Of a DNA stretch of 9,209 nt, positions 1 through 5,928 are shown in pieces; position 1 is the stretch's first letter; each line of letters begins with the position of its first letter. The stretch lies in the NCBI GenBank assembly GCA_002404515.1, contig DHJV01000034.1, forward strand, positions 1 through 9,209, written 5' to 3'. Position numbers and translations under genes: made by a program. The notes below the pieces were generated by a model. It saw only the letters and a list, made by a program, of their open reading frames with translations. It was not told where the DNA came from and did no database searches. Source of the DNA: Lachnospiraceae bacterium UBA4711 (GTDB taxonomy: Bacteria; Bacillota; Clostridia; Lachnospirales; Lachnospiraceae).

Positions 1-660
1 GATCTGGATTATGTTGCACGGACGTATTCGTTATTTTACAGAGATGAGGATATCTACTCCCCACGCATCATCCGCTTGCCAAATCCAAAGTTTATCATAT
101 TTTACAATGGAATGGATAAGCAGCCTGCAAGACGGGAAATGCGACTGTCCGATGCGTACGCAAACAAGGAAGAACATCCAAGTCTGGAGCTGATTGTGGT
201 ACAGATCAACATCAATCCCGGATATAATGATGAATTGTTGAAAAATTGTCCATCGTTGTATGGTTATATGCAATTCGTTGAAAAGATCCGTGAAAATCAG
301 AAGACAATGCCACTGACAGAAGCGGTCACACAGGCGGTAAATGATTGTATCAAAGAAAATATATTGGCTGATTTTTTGAAGAGAAATAAAGCGGAGGTAG
401 TCAGCATGAGTTTATTTGAATATGATGAGAAAAAACATGATCGAACGATGATGGAGATTGGACGTGAAGAAGGACATGTGCGTACATTGGTAAGTCAAAT
501 TATCAGAAAAACACGAAAAAATAAAACATTGGAAGAGATGGCGGATGAGTTGGAAGAGGACGCGGAAACAATTCAGCCATTATATGAGATTGTTATAAAA
601 TATGCACCGACATATAATGAGGATGAAATTATCGAAGAAGTACTGAGAAGTAAAGATTGA
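1..660 (+). CDS. Rpn-family PD-(D/E)XK nuclease / putative transposase, 5' end outside window
   Basis: The reading frame is open from base 1 to a TGA at 658-660, giving 219 residues. The true start lies upstream; the TTG at 76 is not needed as a start. The pattern L-P-x-P-K-F-I-I-F-Y-N-G followed by QPxRREMRLSDAY and a stretch on 'LELIVVQININPGYN' is typical of the middle of Rpn / PDDEXK_2 proteins (recombination-promoting nuclease, formerly transposase_31). The C-terminal part (LFEYDEKKHDRTMMEIGREEGH, then an acidic/basic helix-rich tail) is the usual family ending. The catalytic Asp and E-x-Q/K residues of this family normally lie N-terminal to what is visible, so activity cannot be judged. 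Family members are often multicopy and strain-variable, and act on DNA in a RecA-independent way. The gene is followed 8 nt later by its own terminator, so it is separate from the next unit. The family call is firm; whether it is an active nuclease is unknown. Confidence 0.85.
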   Translation, partial: DLDYVARTYSLFYRDEDIYSPRIIRLPNPKFIIFYNGMDKQPARREMRLSDAYANKEEHPSLELIVVQININPGYNDELLKNCPSLYGYMQFVEKIRENQKTMPLTEAVTQAVNDCIKENILADFLKRNKAEVVSMSLFEYDEKKHDRTMMEIGREEGHVRTLVSQIIRKTRKNKTLEEMADELEEDAETIQPLYEIVIKYAPTYNEDEIIEEVLRSKD

Positions 661-667
661 TTGTTAA

Positions 668-700
668 AAGAGGGATTGCTTTGGCAATCCCTCTTGTTTT
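668..700 (+). terminator. Rho-independent terminator of the Rpn-family gene
   Basis: A perfect 12-bp stem (668-679 pairs with 684-695) with a TTTG tetraloop is followed by GTTTT. It begins 8 nt after the stop codon of the upstream gene. The T run also supplies part of the possible -35 box of the next promoter. Confidence 0.9.
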
Positions 701-723
701 CTCCCCTGTCCCTGTGGTAGAAT
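694..723 (+). promoter_or_regulatory. Possible sigma-A promoter for the membrane protein / nuclease pair
   Basis: TTGTTT (694-699) and TAGAAT (718-723) are separated by 18 nt. Transcription would start near 730, leaving a 5' leader of about 40 nt that contains the inverted repeat at 731-746. The -35 box overlaps the end of the preceding terminator and both boxes deviate from consensus, so this is a moderate call. Confidence 0.4.
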
Positions 724-730
724 GAGAATG

Positions 731-746
731 GTTAGAAAAGCCTAAC
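731..746 (+). promoter_or_regulatory. Candidate DtxR-type operator, GTTAG-N6-CTAAC
   Basis: This is a perfect 5-bp inverted repeat with a 6-nt spacer, placed just downstream of the predicted -10 box. The core TTAG-N6-CTAA has the same layout as the repeat at 8849-8864 in the feoA promoter and resembles half-sites of the DtxR/IdeR family. If real, it would put the 773-2089 unit under the metal regulator encoded at 8320-8697. The assignment rests only on the pattern and position. Confidence 0.4.
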
Positions 747-772
747 TATCACACTATGGGAGGGAAGAATAA

Positions 773-1384
773 ATGAAAGTTATGTTATTGTTGGGATTGA
801 TCGGACATATTTTCTGTGGAGCATCGGACTGTCTGCTCACCTATGCACCAAACGGCAAGGTGAACCTGACGGACTTCAAGGATTATGAGAAGTCGAGTGT
901 ATCGTTTCGGGGGATGCCGTTAAAGAATCTGACGATTGCGATGATCTTGGGTGTTGTCGCCATGACGCTGGAATTGTTTGGATACATGCAGCTTTGTGAG
1001 TATGTGCGCGGCTATTCGATCGTATATTACCGGATCATGTATGCATCTGCGCTCGTGATGTTTATTTCGCTGCCGTTGCATCATATTATCTGCTGTGCCT
1101 GCGAATGGTTTTTCGTGCGGCAGGGGTTGACGAAGGAAGCGCTTGACAGCGTGTGGGATTTTTTCAAATGCACCGTCTACACGATGTATATTGGATATCT
1201 TGCGATGCTCGTGTTCGCAGTTGCATTCTTGCTCGTCGTAGTAACTGGCAAGACTGGCATGCCAGGATGGGCGTGTATTTTCAATCTGCTTCCGTTAGCT
1301 GTCGTTACATTGCCGACGAAGCTTCCTGCCAAGGCAAATGTAATCGGCGCAGGTATGTTCCTTGGACTCTTGTTTTTGATGTAA
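773..1384 (+). CDS. Six-segment integral membrane protein, probably DUF6796 family
   Basis: The product has 203 residues. ATG 773 follows a strong GGGAGG (758-763) at 9 nt. Hydrophobic segments are seen at about residues 2-23, 53-75, 86-110, 134-158, 164-182 and 188-203, with a polar loop at 24-52. The N-terminus (GLIGHIFCGASDCLLTY) and the end (LPAKANVIGAGMFLGLLFL) look like the DUF6796 group of uncharacterised Firmicutes membrane proteins; that name is from memory and less certain than the topology. The third segment ends in an unusual His/Cys cluster (H103, H104, C107, C108, C110), which together with the upstream DtxR-like repeat hints at metal or redox, but nothing shows a substrate. No terminator is seen before the next gene, 54 nt away, so the two are probably cotranscribed. 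Confidence 0.75.
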   Translation: MKVMLLLGLIGHIFCGASDCLLTYAPNGKVNLTDFKDYEKSSVSFRGMPLKNLTIAMILGVVAMTLELFGYMQLCEYVRGYSIVYYRIMYASALVMFISLPLHHIICCACEWFFVRQGLTKEALDSVWDFFKCTVYTMYIGYLAMLVFAVAFLLVVVTGKTGMPGWACIFNLLPLAVVTLPTKLPAKANVIGAGMFLGLLFLM

Positions 1385-1423
1385 TATCTTGTTAAAATGG
1401 TGTTCAGAATGTGCTAGAAAAAC

Positions 1424-1430
1424 AGGATGG
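1424..1430 (+). promoter_or_regulatory. Ribosome binding site that decides the start of the nuclease-like gene
   Basis: AGGATGG lies 8 nt before ATG 1439. The in-frame ATG 1427 sits inside this motif and has only an AGG touching it, which is too close to serve as its own Shine-Dalgarno. The 1439 start is therefore preferred and gives an N-terminus MLLDKDIREP. Confidence 0.5.
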
Positions 1431-1438
1431 AACATACG

Positions 1439-2089
1439 ATGTTACTAGATAAAGATATACGGGAACCGTTATTTGAGTTCCTCGAAGAGCGGTACGGCAA
1501 GGTGCGCATCTTAGAGGAGAAAACCGTCGGAAATTCGCGGGCGGATGTCGTGATGGTGATTCCCGAAAAAGTCGTTGGAATCGAGATAAAAAGTGACGCG
1601 GATACATACACGCGGTTAGAGCGGCAGGTCGCAGACTACGATCTGTATTTCGATGCGAATATCGTGGTTGTCGGGAGTACACACGCAAGCCATGTTGCAG
1701 AGCATGTGCCGGAACACTGGGGTATCGTGTCGGTAGAACAGGAAGAAGACCATGTGGACTTCTATATCGTACGGGAAATGAGCGACAATCCAAATGCACA
1801 GCTTCTTCGGACGATCCGTGTGCTGTGGCGCCCGGAGCTTGCCCATATTCAGGAGAAATATGGACTGCCAATGTACAAGCAGAAGAGCAAGGATTTTGTC
1901 CGCACGATCATTGTGGACCGGTTACCGGTCGAGGTGGTTCATAAGGAAATCAGTGATGCGCTCTTTGAACGGGACTATACCGCGATGCTTGCAGAGATTC
2001 AGGAATTCCGCAAGGCGCAGGCGGCGAAACGCGGCAAGACCGTACGCAAAAAAAGAAAAAAGTATCGAAGAAAAAAGCGGGATGCCTAG
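1439..2089 (+). CDS. PD-(D/E)XK nuclease-like protein (sce7726-like)
   Basis: The product has 216 residues from ATG 1439 (220 from ATG 1427). The core SRADVVMVIPEKVVGIEIKSD shows the PD-(D/E)XK arrangement Asp36 ... Glu49-Ile-Lys51, followed by an arginine-rich helix with a Gln (RLERQVADYD) and the strand ANIVVVG. This order matches the sce7726 group of restriction-endonuclease-fold proteins, and all core residues are present, so it could be an active nuclease. The second half (about 96-190) is not recognised. The last 20 residues are nearly all Lys and Arg, as in a nucleic-acid-binding tail, but the same A-rich DNA also forms the T-tract of the opposing capA terminator. The stop TAG shares its bases with the stop of the convergent capA gene. 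Target DNA and biological role are unknown; a separate defence system is not evident here. Confidence 0.75.
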   Translation: MLLDKDIREPLFEFLEERYGKVRILEEKTVGNSRADVVMVIPEKVVGIEIKSDADTYTRLERQVADYDLYFDANIVVVGSTHASHVAEHVPEHWGIVSVEQEEDHVDFYIVREMSDNPNAQLLRTIRVLWRPELAHIQEKYGLPMYKQKSKDFVRTIIVDRLPVEVVHKEISDALFERDYTAMLAEIQEFRKAQAAKRGKTVRKKRKKYRRKKRDA

Positions 2090-2107
2090 TAAGGCAGTTC
2101 CCGCTTT
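2071..2107 (-). terminator. Terminator of capA embedded in two overlapping gene ends
   Basis: The 9-bp stem 2074-2082 / 2099-2107 continues, past a 2-nt bulge, into a 4-bp stem 2083-2086 / 2093-2096 with a TAGTAA loop. On the minus strand the stem is followed by six T (2076-2071) and more T-rich DNA, so it is strongest for capA. On the plus strand the tail is only CTTTCCTT, so termination there is probably weaker. Both stop codons lie in or at the loop. Confidence 0.75.
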
Positions 2108-3336
2108 CCTTGCATAAAATCGATCACAAGCTGTTTGTCTGTCTCGCTTTCGATCACAGCAGGCTGGTAGTTGTTGGATTCCCCGGTGTAGACATAACAC
2201 GGAATCAGGGTGACGTCCGTGTTCGCGACGGTGAAACCACCAGTCGCGGCATCCTGTGTGATCGTCAAAGTCTGGTTATAGATCAACGTTCTGTTTTCCG
2301 GATAATTATTTCCGCCGAAGATAAAATTCCCCAGCGAATATACGATGTTCACACCATTGTAAGTCTCCATTGGCTGTAACACATGTGGGTGGGAACCAAT
2401 GACGAGGTCGGCACCGTGGTCAACTAAGTTATGGCAGGACGCCTGCTTCCAATCCTCGTAGGTGTGCACCTTTTCCTCGCCGCCGTGGAAATATACAACC
2501 TGATAATCGCTGTTTGCATTTGCTTCTTCCAGATCGACTAACATCGCCTGTTCTCCGCCGGCAGAGTACATACTTCCGAACACAAATGCAATCTTGAATC
2601 CATTGATTTCCTTATAGACGATTTTTCCGTCCTTGCCCCAGTCGACACCGGCGACATCTAAGGCAGCGCGTGTATCCATGTTGCCGTCAGTGCCGAAATC
2701 ATAGGTGTGATTGTTGTCGATGGATACGATATCGATGCCGTTTTCCGACAGGAGCTTGGCATTGGCTGCTTTCGAGCGGAACCAGAAGGCGCGGAATGTA
2801 TACTCCGGCTTCTCCATGTTGACCGTCGTTCCGGTCTGCTGTGCAAGTGCGACCGCGGAGTTGTATTCGGCAAGCGCATTATTGTATTGTTCGAGTGCGG
2901 CGGCTTCGCCCTTATCGGTTTTCACCAGATTGTCGTTGTCAGAGAAAACATTCTCGCAGTTTGCAATCGTGATATCATCATTTAAAAAATAATCGCGTAC
3001 ACCTTCAAAAAAATATGTACTTGGCTGGCTGCTCGCCATCGCGTCGATGCTGCTGGTGGCTGTGTCGTTGCCAGCAAGCATAATATCGCCGACGAAATCC
3101 ATACTGATTGTAAACGACTGTGTGGCAGGTTCTTCACCTGCGCTGGCATTGGTTACTGTTGCAACGCTACTGTTCGCTGGCTGATAGGAATCCAGCCCGG
3201 AAAGGTCAATCGGCTGGGTGATTGCTGTCTCAGAGGTATCATCTGCATGGGGCGAATCCTTACGCAGATTGATCGCGACGAGACTGACCGTGCCGATGAT
3301 CGTCAGAATGATAAAAAATATGATAATCTTTCGCAT
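2086..3336 (-). CDS. CapA family protein, membrane-anchored metallophosphatase-like
   Basis: The product has 416 residues. The start at 3336 has GAGG about 7 nt upstream. An N-terminal hydrophobic anchor (residues 3-23) is followed by a disordered Ser/Thr/Asp-rich linker to about 74, so the domain lies outside the membrane. PGA_cap motifs appear in order: FVGDIMLAG (81-89), NCENV (126-130), DNNHTYDFG (207-215), HGGEE (284-288), GSHPHVLQP (314-322) and YSLGNFIFGG (333-342). These supply the Asp, Asn and His residues expected of the calcineurin-like metal site. CapA-type proteins act in poly-gamma-glutamate or other surface polymer production and anchoring, but no capB/capC partner is in this window, so the substrate is unknown. 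An Ala/Glu-rich, helix-like insert at about 134-178 between the second and third motifs is unusual. The gene is divergent from the cell-wall unit at 3531 and convergent with the nuclease gene. Confidence 0.9.
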   Translation of the reverse strand: MRKIIIFFIILTIIGTVSLVAINLRKDSPHADDTSETAITQPIDLSGLDSYQPANSSVATVTNASAGEEPATQSFTISMDFVGDIMLAGNDTATSSIDAMASSQPSTYFFEGVRDYFLNDDITIANCENVFSDNDNLVKTDKGEAAALEQYNNALAEYNSAVALAQQTGTTVNMEKPEYTFRAFWFRSKAANAKLLSENGIDIVSIDNNHTYDFGTDGNMDTRAALDVAGVDWGKDGKIVYKEINGFKIAFVFGSMYSAGGEQAMLVDLEEANANSDYQVVYFHGGEEKVHTYEDWKQASCHNLVDHGADLVIGSHPHVLQPMETYNGVNIVYSLGNFIFGGNNYPENRTLIYNQTLTITQDAATGGFTVANTDVTLIPCYVYTGESNNYQPAVIESETDKQLVIDFMQGKRELPY

Positions 3337-3412
3337 AGTAAATCCTCATATCTTCTGTGAACGCGTTTTTTTCATTTAAACGAACGCAAAAAGGAAACAA
3401 ATAACAATATAT

Positions 3413-3440
3413 AGAATACCACATTTTTCCGGTAAAGCAA
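3413..3440 (-). promoter_or_regulatory. Possible promoter of capA
   Basis: Read on the minus strand, TTGCTT (3440-3435) and TATTCT (3418-3413) are separated by 16 nt. Transcription would begin near 3406, about 70 nt before the capA start codon. The region is AT-rich and other -10-like boxes exist, so this is a moderate call. Confidence 0.4.
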
Positions 3441-3488
3441 ATATAAATAAATTCAAGATAGCGGCTAGCCAACAGGCTTAAATGGTGG

Positions 3489-3506
3489 TAAACTATGCCT
3501 AGTTTA
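3489..3506 (+). promoter_or_regulatory. Perfect inverted repeat TAAACTA-N4-TAGTTTA before the kinase-like gene
   Basis: Seven-base perfect arms with a TGCC spacer lie 24 nt before the start codon of the kinase-like/transpeptidase fusion. There is no T run after it, so it is not a terminator. It could be an operator or a leader hairpin. No protein is known to bind it. Confidence 0.4.
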
Positions 3507-3517
3507 AATATGACAAA

Positions 3518-3523
3518 AAGGAG
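3518..3523 (+). promoter_or_regulatory. Ribosome binding site that sets the start at 3531
   Basis: AAGGAG lies 7 nt before ATG 3531. The earlier in-frame ATG 3495 has only a distant GGTGG and falls inside the inverted repeat 3489-3506, so it is rejected as the start. Confidence 0.8.
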
Positions 3524-3530
3524 ATATAGG

Positions 3531-5015
3531 ATGAATTATCCACTGACTTTGGAACAATATATTGCGCAGATGCCAATGCAGGAAGCTGAACTTGCACGTA
3601 TGGGTGCGCAGATTGCGGAAGCACTTTCTGTGATCCATCAGCAGGGGCGTGTCCATGGGGATGTAAAGCCGGGAAATATCTTAGTTGTGTCGCCCGGAAA
3701 TTATCAGTTGATCGGGTATGAGAGCGTGCGGCAATATCCGGAGGGGACAATTCCGGCATTTGTTGCACCGGAGCTGGCACAGGGCGGTGTATACCATGCG
3801 GGGACGGATGTGTATGCGCTTGGTATGCTGATGAAATCACTGATTCCGAAACAGGGTATCAGTGGTGTATTTGATGAGATCATCCAAAAAGCCTGTGAGC
3901 CAGACCCGGCGAGACGTTATGCAACTGCATTGGAATTTGCAGAGGAATTACAGATGCTTGCGGATGTTTTGGAACAGCCGATGGTAGGAGCCGGACAGCA
4001 GATGTATGTGCAGGAACCGGAGCAGCCAACGTATGCACAGACGCCGATGCAGCAAAACTATGTACAGCCATCACCGGCACAGCAGCCAAGGAGACAGTCA
4101 CCGGCGCAGCAACCGACGGAACTGGTCAATCATCGAAGAGATATGAAGTCGGCAGATGCATATCGTGCACAGGAAGAGATGCATCTGCATCCACAAAAAG
4201 AAAAAGTGTCGAAGGAGACGCAGAAGGCATCTTTGGCATTACGGTTTATATTGCCAATCCTGATTGTACTGATCTTAGGAGCGGCTGTTGCAGTCTACGT
4301 TGTGTTGATTCATCCAACAAATAAGGAAGAAGAAACGACAACCACAGCGCCGACAACAGAGGCAGTTACCGAAGCAACCACCGAAGCACCGACAACGGAG
4401 GAGACGACCGAAGCAACCACAGAGGAAGCGGAATGTCCATATGAATATTCACAGAAAATCACGGTGACAGCACACGCGGGAAGCACATCGGGAACGCTGA
4501 CGGTCTATAATTGGGAACATGGGGACTGGGTCAGCAAATATTCTGTCACATGTGTGCTTGGCAGAAATGGAATCGGCTCTGATTACGGCGAGGGAAAAGG
4601 CGTCACACCGATGGGAACCTTTAAGCTTGGCTTTGTCATGGCAAATGTTGATCCGAAAAATAACATGAATTTTAAACTCGCAAGCGATACAGCTGCAATT
4701 GTGGATGACGCAGAGTCCGAGCTGTACAACACGCTTGTTGATACGAATACGGTAGGCGATGTGAGTGTCGATCATGTCGGAAGTAATATCGTAAATGGAA
4801 AGTTAAATGCCATTATCTTTATTGAACATAATGGGGATGGCTTGTCTTCGGAGGGCGTGACACCAGGGAAAGGCTCCGTCATTACGATCTGTGGAAATTA
4901 TAGCAATGTCAGTGAGACGGCGGGATGTATTGATATTTCAGCAGAAAATATGACAGAATTGCTTAAATTGTTGGATGGAAGCATGAATCCGCATATTGAG
5001 ATCACATTGAATTAG
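3531..5015 (+). CDS. Kinase-like C-lobe / membrane segment / L,D-transpeptidase-like fusion
   Basis: The product has 494 residues. Residues 1-145 match only the C-lobe of a bacterial Ser/Thr kinase, beginning at the helix that follows the hinge: catalytic loop HGDVKPGN (42-49, Asp44 and Asn49 kept), APE (79-81), TDVYALG (92-98) and DPARRY (125-130). The glycine loop and the VAIK lysine are absent, and the DFG motif reads Gly62-Tyr63-Glu64. A Gln/Pro-rich linker (150-200) and a basic stretch lead to one membrane segment (about 236-260), then a Thr/Glu stalk (269-300). Residues 307-494 form an extracellular YkuD-like domain with TPMGTF (359-364), SELYN (396-400), GKGS (446-449) and AGCIDIS (464-470). 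Cys466 fits the catalytic Cys, but the expected His is Cys454. Both domains therefore look catalytically impaired, and a sensor or scaffold role is inferred. It overlaps no neighbour and lies 9 nt before an intact transpeptidase gene, clearly an operon. A highly divergent active enzyme remains possible. Confidence 0.8.
   Translation: MNYPLTLEQYIAQMPMQEAELARMGAQIAEALSVIHQQGRVHGDVKPGNILVVSPGNYQLIGYESVRQYPEGTIPAFVAPELAQGGVYHAGTDVYALGMLMKSLIPKQGISGVFDEIIQKACEPDPARRYATALEFAEELQMLADVLEQPMVGAGQQMYVQEPEQPTYAQTPMQQNYVQPSPAQQPRRQSPAQQPTELVNHRRDMKSADAYRAQEEMHLHPQKEKVSKETQKASLALRFILPILIVLILGAAVAVYVVLIHPTNKEEETTTTAPTTEAVTEATTEAPTTEETTEATTEEAECPYEYSQKITVTAHAGSTSGTLTVYNWEHGDWVSKYSVTCVLGRNGIGSDYGEGKGVTPMGTFKLGFVMANVDPKNNMNFKLASDTAAIVDDAESELYNTLVDTNTVGDVSVDHVGSNIVNGKLNAIIFIEHNGDGLSSEGVTPGKGSVITICGNYSNVSETAGCIDISAENMTELLKLLDGSMNPHIEITLN
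4071..4115 (+). repeat. Coding repeat SPAQQP in the cytoplasmic linker
   Basis: Two copies of Ser-Pro-Ala-Gln-Gln-Pro (residues 181-186 and 190-195 of the fusion protein) are encoded 27 nt apart, with some codon differences between copies. They lie in a Gln/Pro/Tyr-rich low-complexity linker between the kinase-like part and the membrane. Confidence 0.6.
4335..4430 (+). repeat. Thr/Glu/Ala-rich coding repeat, extracellular stalk
   Basis: Repeated units of the type TTEA / ATTEAPTTE cover residues 269-300 just outside the membrane segment. Such Thr-rich stalks commonly span the cell wall or space an extracellular domain from the membrane. Confidence 0.7.
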
Positions 5016-5024
5016 GGGGTATCT

Positions 5025-5873
5025 ATGAAGAATTTGCGTATGTTGTTCTGTATGCTGATGGGACTTTTGATTGGTTCCGTGTTGGGAATCGTGATTGCAA
5101 ATATCACACATGATCAGCAGAAAAAGAAACGCGCACAGATGGCAGCCACGGAGGTAACTGCAACTGCAGATGCAACGGCAGGGGATGTGGCAACGCCGAT
5201 GGAGGAACAGATGCACACAGCCGGTGATGCAACCGGGACAGATGCGGCGGTTCCAGATGCGGCGCAGCCGGAAGCGTTGACAGAAATCCTGAACCGGAGC
5301 CTTGTCAGCTATGCACAGCTGGCGGAGGTTTCCTGCAGACAAGTGGTTGTTGTGGATGCAGACCATGATAGAGCGGCGATATCTATGTATACCTGCGATG
5401 CGGACGGAAAATGGACGGATACCGGACTGACAGCAGAGGGCTATGTCGGGACCAATGGTGTAAGCCGTGAATCCTACGAGGGAAGCCGTATGACACCGGC
5501 TGGTGTCTTTCCGATTGGGGAAGCTTTTTATATAGAAGAAAAACCGGAGACCGGACTTTCAACATTTCAGATTACAGAAAATACATATTGGGTTGACGAC
5601 TCGGACAGTGAATTATATAATCAACGCATAGAGCTTGATGGAGAAAAGACATGGCAGAGTGCAGAGCATATGATTGAATACACAGATGCATATAAATATG
5701 GGTTTGTTGTGGAGTACAATCAGAATCCGGTGGAACCGGGACGTGGTTCGGCAATCTTCTTCCATGTGGGGCAGCAACCGACACTTGGATGCATTGCAAC
5801 CACGGAGGATATGGTGCTTGCATATCTGGCAAAATTGTCGAAAGATATGCACCCATATATCGTAATTCAGTAG
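5025..5873 (+). CDS. Membrane-anchored L,D-transpeptidase (YkuD domain)
   Basis: The product has 282 residues. ATG 5025 follows AGGGGGT by only 4 nt; the gap to the upstream stop is 9 nt, so translation is probably coupled. A hydrophobic anchor (about 7-25) and an Ala/Thr-rich spacer (36-85) precede the catalytic domain at about 105-282. Family marks are TPAGVFPIG (157-165), YWVDDSDSELYN (188-199), GRGSAIFFH (239-247) and PTLGC (252-256). His247 and Cys256 form the expected H-x8-C active site, so it should be active. Known YkuD enzymes make 3-3 cross-links in peptidoglycan or attach proteins to it, using the stem peptide of an acyl donor. It shares SELYN, GxGS and GC motifs with the preceding fusion, of which it looks like an intact paralogue. 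No terminator separates it from thrH 55 nt downstream. Confidence 0.88.
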   Translation: MKNLRMLFCMLMGLLIGSVLGIVIANITHDQQKKKRAQMAATEVTATADATAGDVATPMEEQMHTAGDATGTDAAVPDAAQPEALTEILNRSLVSYAQLAEVSCRQVVVVDADHDRAAISMYTCDADGKWTDTGLTAEGYVGTNGVSRESYEGSRMTPAGVFPIGEAFYIEEKPETGLSTFQITENTYWVDDSDSELYNQRIELDGEKTWQSAEHMIEYTDAYKYGFVVEYNQNPVEPGRGSAIFFHVGQQPTLGCIATTEDMVLAYLAKLSKDMHPYIVIQ

Positions 5874-5928
5874 AAATTTAAACATCAGGTTAAATAGATG
5901 ATAAAAATAAAAAACGGAGGATAGAGTT

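Noticed and set aside
1..660. Complete transposon or insertion sequence
   Set aside because: No terminal inverted repeats or target duplications are visible, and Rpn-type proteins usually occur as single genes.
1404..1871. 155-codon open frame on the minus strand
   Set aside because: It is antisense to the PD-(D/E)XK gene, its product is a low-complexity Pro/Arg/Ser sequence without family features, and no ribosome binding site supports it.
1439..2089. Part of a restriction-modification or anti-phage defence island
   Set aside because: No methylase, helicase or other defence gene is adjacent; the nuclease fold alone is not enough.
3495..3530. Upstream ATG for the kinase-like fusion
   Set aside because: It falls inside the inverted repeat and lacks a good ribosome binding site, while ATG 3531 has AAGGAG at 7 nt.
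4071..4430. CRISPR-like or tandem DNA repeat
   Set aside because: The repetition is coding low complexity (Gln/Pro linker and Thr/Glu stalk) that stays in frame, with no uniform spacers.
4938..5366. 142-codon open frame on the minus strand
   Set aside because: It lies opposite the two transpeptidase-type genes and reads as Cys/His-rich shadow sequence; the plus-strand frames have clear domains.
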